DNA of 11,619 bases from Proteobacteria bacterium UBA1844 (GCA_002338615.1 DDIS01000088.1:21300-32918), one strand, 5' to 3'. Shown: positions 1 through 8,020, numbered from the stretch's first letter. Notes: generated by a model not told the origin, from the letters alone. Numbers and translations: made by a program.

Positions 1-14
1 GAAGCCGCTCCTAC
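1..14 (-). repeat. Partial REP-like palindrome cut by the window edge
   Basis: Read on the minus strand this is a GTAG head followed by GAGCGGCTTC, the first half of the same REP-like element seen complete at 68-91. The rest lies outside the window. With the copy at 68-91 it forms an inverted pair whose GTAG heads face each other across about 53 bp, the arrangement of a REPIN or BIME. Only 14 bases are visible, so the family assignment rests on the match to the complete copies. Confidence 0.55.
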
Positions 15-29
15 GGTCGGGGGGTTTGG

Positions 30-42
30 ATCGCGGCTGGAT
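30..42 (-). repeat. Degenerate REP fragment (possible)
   Basis: The plus-strand bases ATCGCGGCTGGAT match the tail and loop of the REP element as it appears at 11596-11619 (ATCGCGGCAGGAT) at 12 of 13 positions. It lies between the two better REP copies. It may be a decayed third copy, but a match this short in GC-rich DNA could be chance. Confidence 0.25.
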
Positions 43-67
43 CTTGCGCCAGTGGTGGGGCGAAGTC

Positions 68-91
68 GTAGGAGCGGCATCCTGCCGCGAT
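68..91 (+). repeat. REP-like palindromic element next to nagB
   Basis: A GTAG tetranucleotide is followed by GA and an imperfect hairpin, GCGGCA-TCC-TGCCGC, then GAT. The GTAG head directly before a GC-rich hairpin is the hallmark of REP sequences mobilised by RAYT (TnpA-REP) transposases in gammaproteobacteria. No RAYT gene is in the window. The last base is also the last base of the nagB stop codon, so the hairpin lies just beyond the end of the minus-strand operon. There it could stabilise the mRNA 3' end or act as a factor-dependent terminator. A 23/24 inverted copy lies at 11596-11619. Confidence 0.75.
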
Positions 92-888
92 CAATCAGCA
101 TCGAACTGCTGCACGAGCTTTTGCTGCTGTTGTTGGACCCAGTCATAGTAATCGCGATTTTTCAGCCGGCTTGCCGCGGCGGCATCGAGCAGGACAGTCA
201 CATTGCCATGATATTGCAGTGTCGTCGCCGGCCACATGGCACTGACCGGGCCTTCAATCAGTTGTTCGACAGCCGCTGCTTTCTCTTCGCCCGTCGCCAG
301 CAACAAGACTTTCCTGGCCTCCATGATCGTCGCAATTCCCATGGTTATGGCGAGCTCCGCTTGCTTGCCATGTGCGGGAAAAAAACGTCGATTGCTTGCC
401 AGCGTCTCGCGAGTGAGCGTTTTCACCCGCGTCCTCGAACCCAGGCTTGAAGTGGGTTCATTAAACCCGATGTGCCCGTTCCGGCCGATTCCCAGTACTT
501 GCAGATCGATGCCGCCGGCGGCGGCGATCTTCGTTTCGTATTCCGCACCGATGCGTAGTGGATTTGCGCCCGCTGCGGCAACGGGCAGATGCGTATTGGC
601 AAGATCAATGTCTATCTTCGAAAAAAAATGTTCGTTCATGTAGTGGCGATAGCTCTGTGGGTGATCGCCATCAAGCCCGACGTATTCGTCGAGGTTGAAC
701 GTTGTCACAGCTGCAAAGCTGATGCGCTTTTGCCTGCAGTCCCGGACCAGGCGCTCGTACATCGTCAGCGGCGTACTGCCGGTTGCAAGTCCTAATACCG
801 CGTCGGGCCTGGCATGCAGCAAATGACGAATCCGACGAGCGCCCTCGTCCGCGACCGCCGCAGGCGTCTCGAAGATCATGAGTTCCAT
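91..888 (-). CDS. nagB: Glucosamine-6-phosphate deaminase
   Basis: Cytoplasmic enzyme that converts glucosamine 6-phosphate to fructose 6-phosphate and ammonia, the step feeding amino sugars into glycolysis. The protein has 265 residues, close to the 266 of E. coli NagB. Visible motifs are the phosphate loop GLATGST (33-39), NLDEY with catalytic Asp67, and GIGRNGHIGFNEP (133-145) with His139 and Glu144. E. coli has Asp where this protein has Asn137; Asn occurs at this place in the Bacillus-type enzyme, so this is a subtype feature rather than damage. The C-terminus carries a run of glutamines (252-256). The ATG at 888 is chosen because GAGGA lies 8 nt upstream; a TTG two codons earlier would sit almost on top of that site. 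It starts 16 bp after the symporter stop, so the two are probably co-transcribed. No NagA or kinase gene is nearby. Confidence 0.95.
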   Translation of the reverse strand: MELMIFETPAAVADEGARRIRHLLHARPDAVLGLATGSTPLTMYERLVRDCRQKRISFAAVTTFNLDEYVGLDGDHPQSYRHYMNEHFFSKIDIDLANTHLPVAAAGANPLRIGAEYETKIAAAGGIDLQVLGIGRNGHIGFNEPTSSLGSRTRVKTLTRETLASNRRFFPAHGKQAELAITMGIATIMEARKVLLLATGEEKAAAVEQLIEGPVSAMWPATTLQYHGNVTVLLDAAAASRLKNRDYYDWVQQQQQKLVQQFDAD

Positions 889-896
889 TGGCAAAG

Positions 897-901
897 TCCT
901 C
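897..901 (-). promoter_or_regulatory. Ribosome binding site deciding the nagB start
   Basis: GAGGA on the minus strand lies between the symporter stop (905-907) and the ATG at 888, with 8 nt spacing. It supports the ATG over the TTG at 894. Confidence 0.7.
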
Positions 902-904
902 GCA

Positions 905-2386
905 TCATGTGTTTCCAGGTGCTGTGGATCGGAGTACCTGCGGCAACAGAAAATGGATCAGGCAGGCCCAGAGAAACGTGGCAAACGAGCCCAGCAACGC
1001 ATACCAGGCCCAGTGCACGGGTGTTCCCATTGCCACGATAGACAAACTGACCACGCCGAGCAAAAAGCCGCCGAGCGCTGCGCGCTGGCCGACCCGATGT
1101 GCGAATACTGCAAGAAAGTACAGGCCAAGAACCGGGCCTGCCGCAAATCCGCTGATCTTGAGCACACTGGCCACGGTACTCTCGTTTGTGCCCAGCAGGC
1201 CAAACAGTAAGGCCATACCAATCTGCAGCACGCCAAACAGCACGGTAACAATGCGACTGGTCCGCACCTCACCCTCCTCCGTCACGTCGCGGCGAAGTGG
1301 CAGGTACAGGTCCTTGACGAAGACAGCCGCTGATGAATTAAGGGAGCTCGACAACGTGGACATCGCAGCGGCAAATACCGCGGCGAGCGTAATGCCCAGC
1401 AAGCCGACCGGCATGTAGTGAACGATAAACCAGGCAAACAACTGGTCGCTCTTCAACGATGCACCGATCGCCGCGTGATCGGCGGATGCAAAAAATGCCG
1501 CCAGCCCGATACCCAGCATGAGGAACAGCGCAAACTGCAGCATGACTATGAAGCCGCTGGCCGCGAGCGCAAGCGCCGCATCCGATTGCCGCCTGGCGGA
1601 CAGGTAGCGTTGCACCATGAGCTGGTCCGTGCCATGCGTTGCCGCCGTCAGGAAGGCGCCACCGACAAGGCCTGCCCAGAACGTCATGGATGGCTTCATC
1701 ATGCTGAGGTCAAAATCGAAAACCTGCAGTTTGCCCAGTGAAGACGCGCTGCTGACGATCTCCCCGAAACCACCCGGCACCAACCTGACAATGATCAGGC
1801 CCGCCGCCACCGCGCCGAACATGTAGATCACAAACTGTATACAGTCATTCCAGATCACTGATTTCGCACCGCCAAAGAAGGTATATAGAACAGTGACAAT
1901 GCCGATCGCGATCACGCTGACGGACAGATCGAGCCCGAGTGCAATTTGCAGCACCAGCGCAGTCAGGAAAAGACGCAGCGAGTCGCTGGTATTGCGTGTC
2001 ACGAGAAACAGCGCGGAGACGATGCGGCGGCTTGTTTTGCCAAATCGCGACTCGAGAACCTCGTAGGCCGTAAACGGCCTGCCTCGAAAGTACAGCGGCA
2101 GCAATATGAACACGACGAACAGGCGCCCGACGATGTAGCCGAAGGTAATCTGCAGAAAGGTCAGGTCGCCACCAGCAACCGCGGCAATGCCGGGTATGCT
2201 GAGAAATGTGACCGTACTCGTCTCGGTCGCGACAATCGAAAGCAGCAACGCACCCCAGGGCAACGAGCGATTACCGAGAAAGTAGTCGCTTGAGGATTGC
2301 TTGCCACGACCAACCCACAAACCGAACAACAAGACAGCGACGAGATAGGCGATGACTATGAACGAGTCAGTGAGGCTGATATTGAT
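905..2386 (-). CDS. Sodium:solute symporter (SSS/SLC5 family), apparent ATC start
   Basis: Inner-membrane sodium-coupled transporter, strongly hydrophobic throughout. Family signatures are GRGKQSSSDYFLGNR after TM1 (about 25-40), FGGAKSVIWNDCIQ (about 171-184), GTDQLMVQRYL (about 252-262) and AAAMSTLSSSLNS (about 339-351). The substrate cannot be read from sequence; beside nagB and peptidoglycan enzymes an amino sugar or muropeptide is a fair guess. There is no ATG, GTG or TTG in any frame between the upstream TAG (2426-2428) and a TTG at 2332. A start at that TTG would remove half of TM1 and has no Shine-Dalgarno sequence. The ATC at 2384-2386, 7 nt after AGGAG, gives a typical N-terminus (initiator-NISLTDSFIVIAYLV) and 493 residues. 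ATC initiation is rare, so a mutation or sequencing error of ATG is the alternative. It is the third gene of the minus-strand operon. Confidence 0.88.
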   Translation of the reverse strand: MNISLTDSFIVIAYLVAVLLFGLWVGRGKQSSSDYFLGNRSLPWGALLLSIVATETSTVTFLSIPGIAAVAGGDLTFLQITFGYIVGRLFVVFILLPLYFRGRPFTAYEVLESRFGKTSRRIVSALFLVTRNTSDSLRLFLTALVLQIALGLDLSVSVIAIGIVTVLYTFFGGAKSVIWNDCIQFVIYMFGAVAAGLIIVRLVPGGFGEIVSSASSLGKLQVFDFDLSMMKPSMTFWAGLVGGAFLTAATHGTDQLMVQRYLSARRQSDAALALAASGFIVMLQFALFLMLGIGLAAFFASADHAAIGASLKSDQLFAWFIVHYMPVGLLGITLAAVFAAAMSTLSSSLNSSAAVFVKDLYLPLRRDVTEEGEVRTSRIVTVLFGVLQIGMALLFGLLGTNESTVASVLKISGFAAGPVLGLYFLAVFAHRVGQRAALGGFLLGVVSLSIVAMGTPVHWAWYALLGSFATFLWACLIHFLLPQVLRSTAPGNT

Positions 2387-2393
2387 TACCTGG

Positions 2394-2398
2394 CTCCT
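2394..2398 (-). promoter_or_regulatory. Ribosome binding site supporting an ATC start of the symporter
   Basis: AGGAG on the minus strand sits 27 nt after the upstream TAG and 7 nt before the in-frame ATC at 2386. It is the best Shine-Dalgarno match in the gap and the main reason for placing the symporter start at a non-standard codon. Confidence 0.55.
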
Positions 2399-2419
2399 GT
2401 CCTGGTCTGGCCTGTCCTG
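2396..2419 (-). repeat. Short direct repeat in the lipoprotein/symporter gap
   Basis: The 9-mer CAGGACAGG (minus strand) occurs twice, 15 bp apart, separated by CCAGAC. A partial ACAGGACA lies at the end of the upstream gene. The repeat supplies several AGGA motifs ahead of the symporter and could reflect a slippage duplication. Confidence 0.5.
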
Positions 2420-2425
2420 CCCGGA

Positions 2426-4915
2426 CTAGTGTCCTGTGACTTCAAGCACCGTAACATCATCATAGACGCGGCGGTCGAACGCCAGCAATTGGCCATTCCT
2501 GTCGAGTCGCGGGAACAGGTACACGGGTTCGATGCGCGCTTGCCAGCCACCATCGCTTTGCCTGTCGAGCTGTACCTCGATGTGGCCGTAATGCAAGCCG
2601 CCTTCCTGTAACACACCTTCGTCATCGACCACTTCGGGCGCATCGCGCGAGGCAAGAAAGACCTGGTATGGATTTTCGACACCAGCGGCCGGCCCGCGCA
2701 ATCCGTCGCCGCCATTGCCGACAACAAAATAGTGCAGCTCGTGGGCGGCGCCTGCAAGGGTCTGGCCGCTAAGCCGCGAGTGCTCATAGAGCTCATCATG
2801 TCCGCTGAACACGGCGTTCACCCCGTACCGCATGAAAAGATCCGTCAAGCTGCGCAACGGATAGCCGGACAACGGATCCTGCCCTGCCGCAAATCCGGCA
2901 GGCTGCGCGTGCACCCCGGACGAGTAGGCTGATTGATGCATCACGACGAAAACAAATTCGTTCTCTTCGTGCGCGGATTGCAACGTCTTTTCAAGCCACG
3001 CGTGTTGTTCCGAACCCGGGGTCCAGGCGGGCACTACAAAGTCACTGCTGTCTGCATTGTCCGGATTCAGATACCAGTTGGTATCGTGCTCGCTCTCGGG
3101 CGGCAGGCCATCGTTACCGTCGATAAAAATGATGCGCGCCGGTCCACGCGTAATAGCAAAATAGGTGTCGCCCCCGTCTGCATCGCTGCGCGCCTCGGCA
3201 AAGTAGGATTTGAACTTGCTGATCGCCCGGCGTGATGCGGGCTCGCTGTACTTGCCCAGTGCACCGGGACCACCGAAATAATCGTGATTGCCCGGCGCAG
3301 CAAGGATTGGCACGCTGGCTGCGAGGGTTGCATTCAGTTTCCAGAATTCGTCCCAGTCACGCTGCTCACCGCCCGATTGCACGAGGTCTCCGGCGATGGC
3401 GACGATGTCCGGCTGGCGCGTGGCAATCGTCGCGAGGTTCGCACGGTACGAGCTGTCCTGATCCACCGGATACAAACGAGAATCCGCGACATCGCCTGCG
3501 ACGCCCCAGGGCGTGTGTTTACCGGCGGACTCCGGTTCGGTTTCGCTGTCGCCATAAATTATGAAGCGCAAGGACGACTCCGAGGCAGCCGGCACCCGGA
3601 ATGTGCCAGTTGCTATCGAGCCGTCCTGCTGCACCTCGTAGCGATACGACGAACCTGCTGCCAGGCCGTCCACGACAAGCTGGTGCCGGAACGACGCCGC
3701 CGGCAACTGTCCATTGCCGAAAGACTCGAGCTCATGCGGGTCGTACTCCAGCTCGCAGGCAGGCGTTGCCGCAGAGCTCAGGCTGACCATCGCAGCGTCT
3801 TGGCCCTGGCCGGCCGGGAAGACGCGAACCGTGGCGTTCGATCCTGTGCTGCTAAACCAGCGCAAGCCGATCGTCGCTGCGCTCGGATTCGTAAGATAAG
3901 GCGCGACGCGGAACGCGGGCATTGCCCCATTGTTGGCTGCTGCCTTGATTGCAGGCACAGACGAATCGATCCCGGTGCCTGGCTCCCTTTGCTCCGCCCC
4001 TGTCGGGCTCTCGGCGTAGGCATTGACACGGTGCAGCCAGCCCGGCAGCCATTTCGCTTCCTTGCGTTCCGGCGGTGCATTTTCCACGCGTTGTGTCAGT
4101 CGCGAGGCGGCACTCTGCACAAAGTCCTCGAGTGCACGCGGGGCGGCATTTGCGGAGGCCTGGCGCCGTACGGTGTCGCGCAGCACCTGTACGAGGCCCC
4201 AGCCCTCCCCGTTGTAACGTTCCCTGGTGTTGGTGCCAAGCCCCTTGAAATTGTAGTAATCGATGACTGCGAACATACCCTGTCTTGTTCCAACCAGTTG
4301 TTCCAGCAAGGCGGTCAGAACATCCTTGTTCCCGTTTGGCAATTCCTCGCTTGCCGGCTTTTCGGCGGGCAACTTGAGTGCATTCCAGCGGTGCACAAAA
4401 CTTGCCGCAATGTACTGCGCCTGGGCATCCGCAGTACTCGCAAGCCAAGCCCTTAATTCGAGCATTTGCTGCGAGTCGAGCGCGTCATCGAATTGCTGCT
4501 TGCTGTGCCATGGCGCGTCGACGGGATTCATAGCCGCCAGCCATGCGGGCGGCCTGGCACAAACTCCGCCATTTTTCTGCAGATACTCGAGCAATGGAGG
4601 AAAACTCTCATCAAACGGCGCATCGACGCCAGCCGGAAACCAGATAAAGTGGCCGATACCCAGCGATGGGAAGTCCTCGCCTTCGCCCCAGTACGTCAAC
4701 TGGCGCAATTCTCCGCCCGTTTCATTGCGATATATCCGGCTGGCGATCCAGTGATAATCGGCAGGGTCCAATGCCGGCAATGAAAACACGGCCGCCTGAT
4801 CAGGCTCCGAATCAGGGCCTGGCCCCCGAGTGCATGACACCAGCAACATGAGCGCCAAAAAAAACAGCAGACGCAAAACGATGGTTGCGCCTGCTGTCCC
4901 TCGTAATGCCTGCAC
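2426..4915 (-). CDS. Lipoprotein: lysozyme-like N-terminal domain plus purple-acid-phosphatase-like metallophosphoesterase
   Basis: 829 residues from the GTG at 4915. The signal peptide has a hydrophobic stretch and the lipobox LVSC (Cys28), so it is an exported lipoprotein. An N-terminal region (about 50-300) contains NETGG (Glu65) and SLGIGHFIW (84-92), which resembles the catalytic Glu and TIGIGH segment of GH24 (T4-type) lysozyme; this is inference. Residues about 335-440 look like the fibronectin-type domain before purple acid phosphatases. The phosphoesterase follows: YGDSET (Asp456), GDLVQSG (Asp510), GNHD (543-546), MHQS (His660) and GHDELYEH (His706, His712), giving a near-complete set of metal ligands. 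The 4915 start has GGAG 4 nt upstream and gives a compact signal peptide; a GTG at 4963 would add 16 residues with no visible Shine-Dalgarno. It ends in TAG, in frame with the symporter. The phosphatase substrate is unknown; beside muropeptide genes it may be a sugar phosphate or phosphodiester. Confidence 0.88.
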   Translation of the reverse strand: MQALRGTAGATIVLRLLFFLALMLLVSCTRGPGPDSEPDQAAVFSLPALDPADYHWIASRIYRNETGGELRQLTYWGEGEDFPSLGIGHFIWFPAGVDAPFDESFPPLLEYLQKNGGVCARPPAWLAAMNPVDAPWHSKQQFDDALDSQQMLELRAWLASTADAQAQYIAASFVHRWNALKLPAEKPASEELPNGNKDVLTALLEQLVGTRQGMFAVIDYYNFKGLGTNTRERYNGEGWGLVQVLRDTVRRQASANAAPRALEDFVQSAASRLTQRVENAPPERKEAKWLPGWLHRVNAYAESPTGAEQREPGTGIDSSVPAIKAAANNGAMPAFRVAPYLTNPSAATIGLRWFSSTGSNATVRVFPAGQGQDAAMVSLSSAATPACELEYDPHELESFGNGQLPAASFRHQLVVDGLAAGSSYRYEVQQDGSIATGTFRVPAASESSLRFIIYGDSETEPESAGKHTPWGVAGDVADSRLYPVDQDSSYRANLATIATRQPDIVAIAGDLVQSGGEQRDWDEFWKLNATLAASVPILAAPGNHDYFGGPGALGKYSEPASRRAISKFKSYFAEARSDADGGDTYFAITRGPARIIFIDGNDGLPPESEHDTNWYLNPDNADSSDFVVPAWTPGSEQHAWLEKTLQSAHEENEFVFVVMHQSAYSSGVHAQPAGFAAGQDPLSGYPLRSLTDLFMRYGVNAVFSGHDELYEHSRLSGQTLAGAAHELHYFVVGNGGDGLRGPAAGVENPYQVFLASRDAPEVVDDEGVLQEGGLHYGHIEVQLDRQSDGGWQARIEPVYLFPRLDRNGQLLAFDRRVYDDVTVLEVTGH

Positions 4916-4967
4916 TGTGCTCCAGCTTCCCGGATGGCGCAGGCCCAGGATCAAGTCCGGCACTTTA

Positions 4968-5000
4968 GCCCGGGCAGTTCATGAACCTGCCGTGCGGCAG
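4968..5000. other. Three back-to-back palindromes between receptor and lipoprotein genes
   Basis: In plus-strand order: GCCCGGGC (4968-4975), GTTCATGAAC (4977-4986), and the hairpin CTGCC-GTGC-GGCAG (4987-5000). They fill most of the gap just after the receptor stop codon (5007-5009). No T-run follows, so this is not a classic intrinsic terminator. In the minus-strand transcript the hairpins could slow 3' exonuclease or partly attenuate transcription, so that the receptor is made in excess of the genes after it. Confidence 0.4.
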
Positions 5001-5006
5001 CTCAAA

Positions 5007-7991
5007 TCAAAACTGGAACTTGATCGCAAGTTGCAGCCTGCGCGGGTCGAAAAAGTCCCGCGGTTCACCGAAACCTGCGCTGTTGACCTTGCTCTGGATG
5101 TTGTAGCCGGTCTGGTTGTCAAACACGTTGTACAGGTCCGCTCTGAGCTGCAAATTATTGTCGCTGAAAAAGCGGAAATTGTGCGTGTAATTCAGATCCA
5201 GCTGCCAGTGTGACGAGGTCGTCCGCGAGCCCGCTGGCTCTGCGTAACGCGTCGTGTCGCTCGTGCTGCCACTGCCATAGGCCGTAAGCTGCGCACGGTA
5301 GTACTCGACGTCCCAGGCTTCCCAGGGCTGGCCGGACTGGTACACGAGGTAGGCCCCGGCACGCCCGTTCCAGTTGAAGTCATAGTAGCCGTACATCTTC
5401 AGCTGGTGACGACGATCGCCGCGCAGGTTGCCGCTGCGAAAATCCCAGAGCTGGCGCCCGATGTCGTCCGCAATATTCGACGAGCCGATGAAAATATTGT
5501 CATCGTTCTCTGTGGTCGAGTTGTCCTGGTCGAAGTTGCCGTAGTAATGGCTCCAGGTGTAGGACGCATTCAGGTACAAACTATCGAGAATCCATTCGGC
5601 TTCGAGTCCCGCTTCGTAGTACTTCGTGTATCCGCCATCCAACTCCGCAACGACAAAGCTGCTACCGCCTATTTCGGCTCGAATATCGTCAAGGTTCGGA
5701 ATGTACAATGTTCGTGGAATACCTGCCGGCGGGTTGAAATCGACCCGTGCATTGTTGTTGGTATCTTCCCAGAAATGCTTGCCTTCGCGATAGCGCACAT
5801 GTGCGCGCAAGGTCAGGCCGTTGGCAATATCCGACGTCCAGCCAACCAGGAACTCATCGATACTGCGCGGCTCCATGCCGTCCTGGAACCACTTGCCGGA
5901 GGACGAGTCGAACGGGTCGATCTGAACAAAGTCACCATTTGCATCAAACCCGACCTCGATCGTGCTGCGCAGGTTGCGGTCCCAGGACGCGGCCCGCGCC
6001 AGTGAGGAAGCGGCCGGGTTGTACTTCGCGTAGTTGAAGTAAACCGAACTGGTGTCCGAGTAATCCCAGTTGACGCCGAGCCGCGGCTGGATCATGTCCG
6101 ACCAGTCCACCTCGTACATTTTGTACTTGCTACCCGGCTCCTGCCGGAATCCTGTTAGCGGGTTGCTGGAATCCTTGGCCAGGCCCTGCCCATAGAGGAC
6201 ATCATTGCTAAACAAAATGCCAACGTTATAGGTCCAGTCGCCAACCATGATCGTGTCATTGATTTCGAAGCTTTGCATTTCAACTTCTGAATTGATTGCC
6301 GGCACCGTGTTTGCGCCGGAGAGGCTCTGCTGGTCGATGCTGGCGATGTAATAAATGGGTGTGACGCCATCGGTACCGAGTACGCGCCCGCCTGGCGCAG
6401 TAATAATGCCCCAGCCGTTCGAGGTACGGATCAATTCCTCGTTCAACTCCTGCCATTGGTAGCCGACGTGCAGGTCGTGGGTGACGCCACCCCAGTACAG
6501 CGTGTGATCGTAGCCGATCTCAAAGCTCGTGCGACCGAAATTCTGCTCGTCGATCGTGCTTGCGCCGCCGACATTACCGCCACCGGTTTGGACTCCGTTG
6601 GCACTGTACCCATATTGATCAATCAACGGCTGGATAAACGCGTTGTAGGCCGTTTCGCCGGCGATCGGCGTAGGTACAATAAAGTTGCCCTGCGTATCGA
6701 GTGCGCCCACGTTCAGCGAATCACCAACCGCGATCGGGAAATCGAAAATGGTATCCGGCCGCGCTGCAGTGTCGTTCTGAAAATCCGTGTACTTGAAGTT
6801 CAGGGAACCGGCGTCCGATACAATCCATGAGCCTTCCAGGATAGCAATATCGAGCGTCGCCTCGTCGCCAACCGCGGTCGATGCCGCACCGAATTCATCT
6901 GTGCTGCGGTTATTGATCTCGCGGTCCGAGGTGCGATAGCTCCCGTCGAGCAGAATATTGTCGGTCGGCGAGAACGTCAGTTTGGCAAAATATTCGTCTC
7001 GCGTGCTGTCGTAGTCAGGTACCGGCCCGTAAGCATTCGCCGAATTGCTGCGATCTTCCGTGGGTCGGTAGTACGAAGTGTAAAAATACAGCCGGTCGCG
7101 CAGTATTGGTCCACCGATGCTGAGCGTGGTCCATGTCTTGTCCGTGTCGAACTCCTCCGGGTTATCACCGGTTTTTCGATCGCCGGTCATGTCGGCTGTT
7201 TGCGCCTGGTAGCTGATTTCGCCGTGGAACTCGTCGGTGCCCGACTTGCTCACGGTATTCATCAAAAAGCCGCCGGAACGGTTGAAGCCGATTGCTTTAG
7301 CGCCGCCACGTACAATCGAGACCTGCGCGATATCGTGTGACGAAGGTTCGGCGGAAAGCGTGCCGAATAATGGCAGGGACACGTCCACTCCGTCGAACTG
7401 GTACATATTGTCCTGGCCGTTACCGCCGGCGCTCGGGCCACGCACGGAATCTTCCGTATACTGTACGCCCGGAATCAGTTTCTGCAGGTCCCGATACTCC
7501 TGGCCAACCGGCAATGCATCGACGGTGGTTGAATCGATTGAATTTTTGAGCGAAGCCTGCCCTGTATCAGCCAGCACCTGGCTGGCGGTGACAACTATCT
7601 CCTCCATGCCCGTGGTGGCGGCGGCATCGAATATGACGTTAATTTCGGTCTGTTGCTGCAGCAGAACGTTGGTGGTGCGGACTCGCTCCGAGCCGTCGCT
7701 GAAACGATAACGTATCTCGTAGCTGCCCGGCGGCAGCAGGGGCAAACGATAGCGACCATTGGTTGCCGTGGTCGTAGTGCGGTTTTGCGGCAGCGTATTG
7801 CCGCTGGCCTCGACCGCAACGCCACCGATAGGCTGACCCGAATTGTCAGTAACTGCGCCGATTATCTCGCCAGTTTGTTGCGCTGCTACCGGAGCGGAGA
7901 AAAAAATGCTGGCTAACAATAATGCAAGCCACGCTACCGAGTGTCGAACTGTGGCATTCGAAATGCCCGTAAATTTAGCTGGCATCAACAT
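5007..7991 (-). CDS. TonB-dependent outer-membrane receptor, Oar-like with carboxypeptidase-regulatory-like domain
   Basis: 994-residue outer-membrane active transporter powered by TonB-ExbB-ExbD. A signal peptide ends near APVAA (about 37). Next come a carboxypeptidase-regulatory-like beta domain (about 40-125, with VTDNSGQPIGGV and the LPPGSYEIRY turn), a TonB-box-like EEIVVTAS (130-137), and a plug domain (about 145-255, with LPVGQEYRDLQKLIPGVQY and GGNGQDNMYQFDGVD). The rest is a barrel rich in alternating aromatic residues, ending in KFQF with the C-terminal Phe expected of BAM substrates. The layout and length resemble Oar-type receptors. The ligand is not readable; the genes around it suggest peptidoglycan fragments or amino-sugar glycans. 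The ATG at 7991 has GAGGGG 5 nt upstream. It is the first gene of the minus-strand operon and is divergent from the amidase gene. Confidence 0.95.
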   Translation of the reverse strand: MLMPAKFTGISNATVRHSVAWLALLLASIFFSAPVAAQQTGEIIGAVTDNSGQPIGGVAVEASGNTLPQNRTTTTATNGRYRLPLLPPGSYEIRYRFSDGSERVRTTNVLLQQQTEINVIFDAAATTGMEEIVVTASQVLADTGQASLKNSIDSTTVDALPVGQEYRDLQKLIPGVQYTEDSVRGPSAGGNGQDNMYQFDGVDVSLPLFGTLSAEPSSHDIAQVSIVRGGAKAIGFNRSGGFLMNTVSKSGTDEFHGEISYQAQTADMTGDRKTGDNPEEFDTDKTWTTLSIGGPILRDRLYFYTSYYRPTEDRSNSANAYGPVPDYDSTRDEYFAKLTFSPTDNILLDGSYRTSDREINNRSTDEFGAASTAVGDEATLDIAILEGSWIVSDAGSLNFKYTDFQNDTAARPDTIFDFPIAVGDSLNVGALDTQGNFIVPTPIAGETAYNAFIQPLIDQYGYSANGVQTGGGNVGGASTIDEQNFGRTSFEIGYDHTLYWGGVTHDLHVGYQWQELNEELIRTSNGWGIITAPGGRVLGTDGVTPIYYIASIDQQSLSGANTVPAINSEVEMQSFEINDTIMVGDWTYNVGILFSNDVLYGQGLAKDSSNPLTGFRQEPGSKYKMYEVDWSDMIQPRLGVNWDYSDTSSVYFNYAKYNPAASSLARAASWDRNLRSTIEVGFDANGDFVQIDPFDSSSGKWFQDGMEPRSIDEFLVGWTSDIANGLTLRAHVRYREGKHFWEDTNNNARVDFNPPAGIPRTLYIPNLDDIRAEIGGSSFVVAELDGGYTKYYEAGLEAEWILDSLYLNASYTWSHYYGNFDQDNSTTENDDNIFIGSSNIADDIGRQLWDFRSGNLRGDRRHQLKMYGYYDFNWNGRAGAYLVYQSGQPWEAWDVEYYRAQLTAYGSGSTSDTTRYAEPAGSRTTSSHWQLDLNYTHNFRFFSDNNLQLRADLYNVFDNQTGYNIQSKVNSAGFGEPRDFFDPRRLQLAIKFQF

Positions 7992-7996
7992 GGTAT

Positions 7997-8002
7997 CCCC
8001 TC
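7997..8002 (-). promoter_or_regulatory. Strong ribosome binding site of the receptor gene
   Basis: GAGGGG on the minus strand lies 5 nt before the ATG at 7991. It is the strongest Shine-Dalgarno in the window, fitting a highly expressed outer-membrane receptor. Confidence 0.75.
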
Positions 8003-8020
8003 AAATGGAAAGTCTTTTTA

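Noticed and set aside
905..2332. Symporter starting at the TTG at 2332
   Set aside because: This start would cut the first transmembrane helix in half and has no Shine-Dalgarno sequence, whereas the in-frame codons upstream encode the rest of a normal first helix.
3284..4456. A 390-codon open frame on the plus strand
   Set aside because: It is fully antisense to the lipoprotein gene, rich in Arg, Cys and Ala as expected of a shadow frame in GC-rich DNA, and shows no family motif or ribosome binding site that I can see.
4961..4963. GTG start at 4963 for the phosphatase lipoprotein
   Set aside because: No Shine-Dalgarno is visible and it gives an unusually long region before the hydrophobic core. 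It is not excluded; the GTG at 4915 is only preferred.
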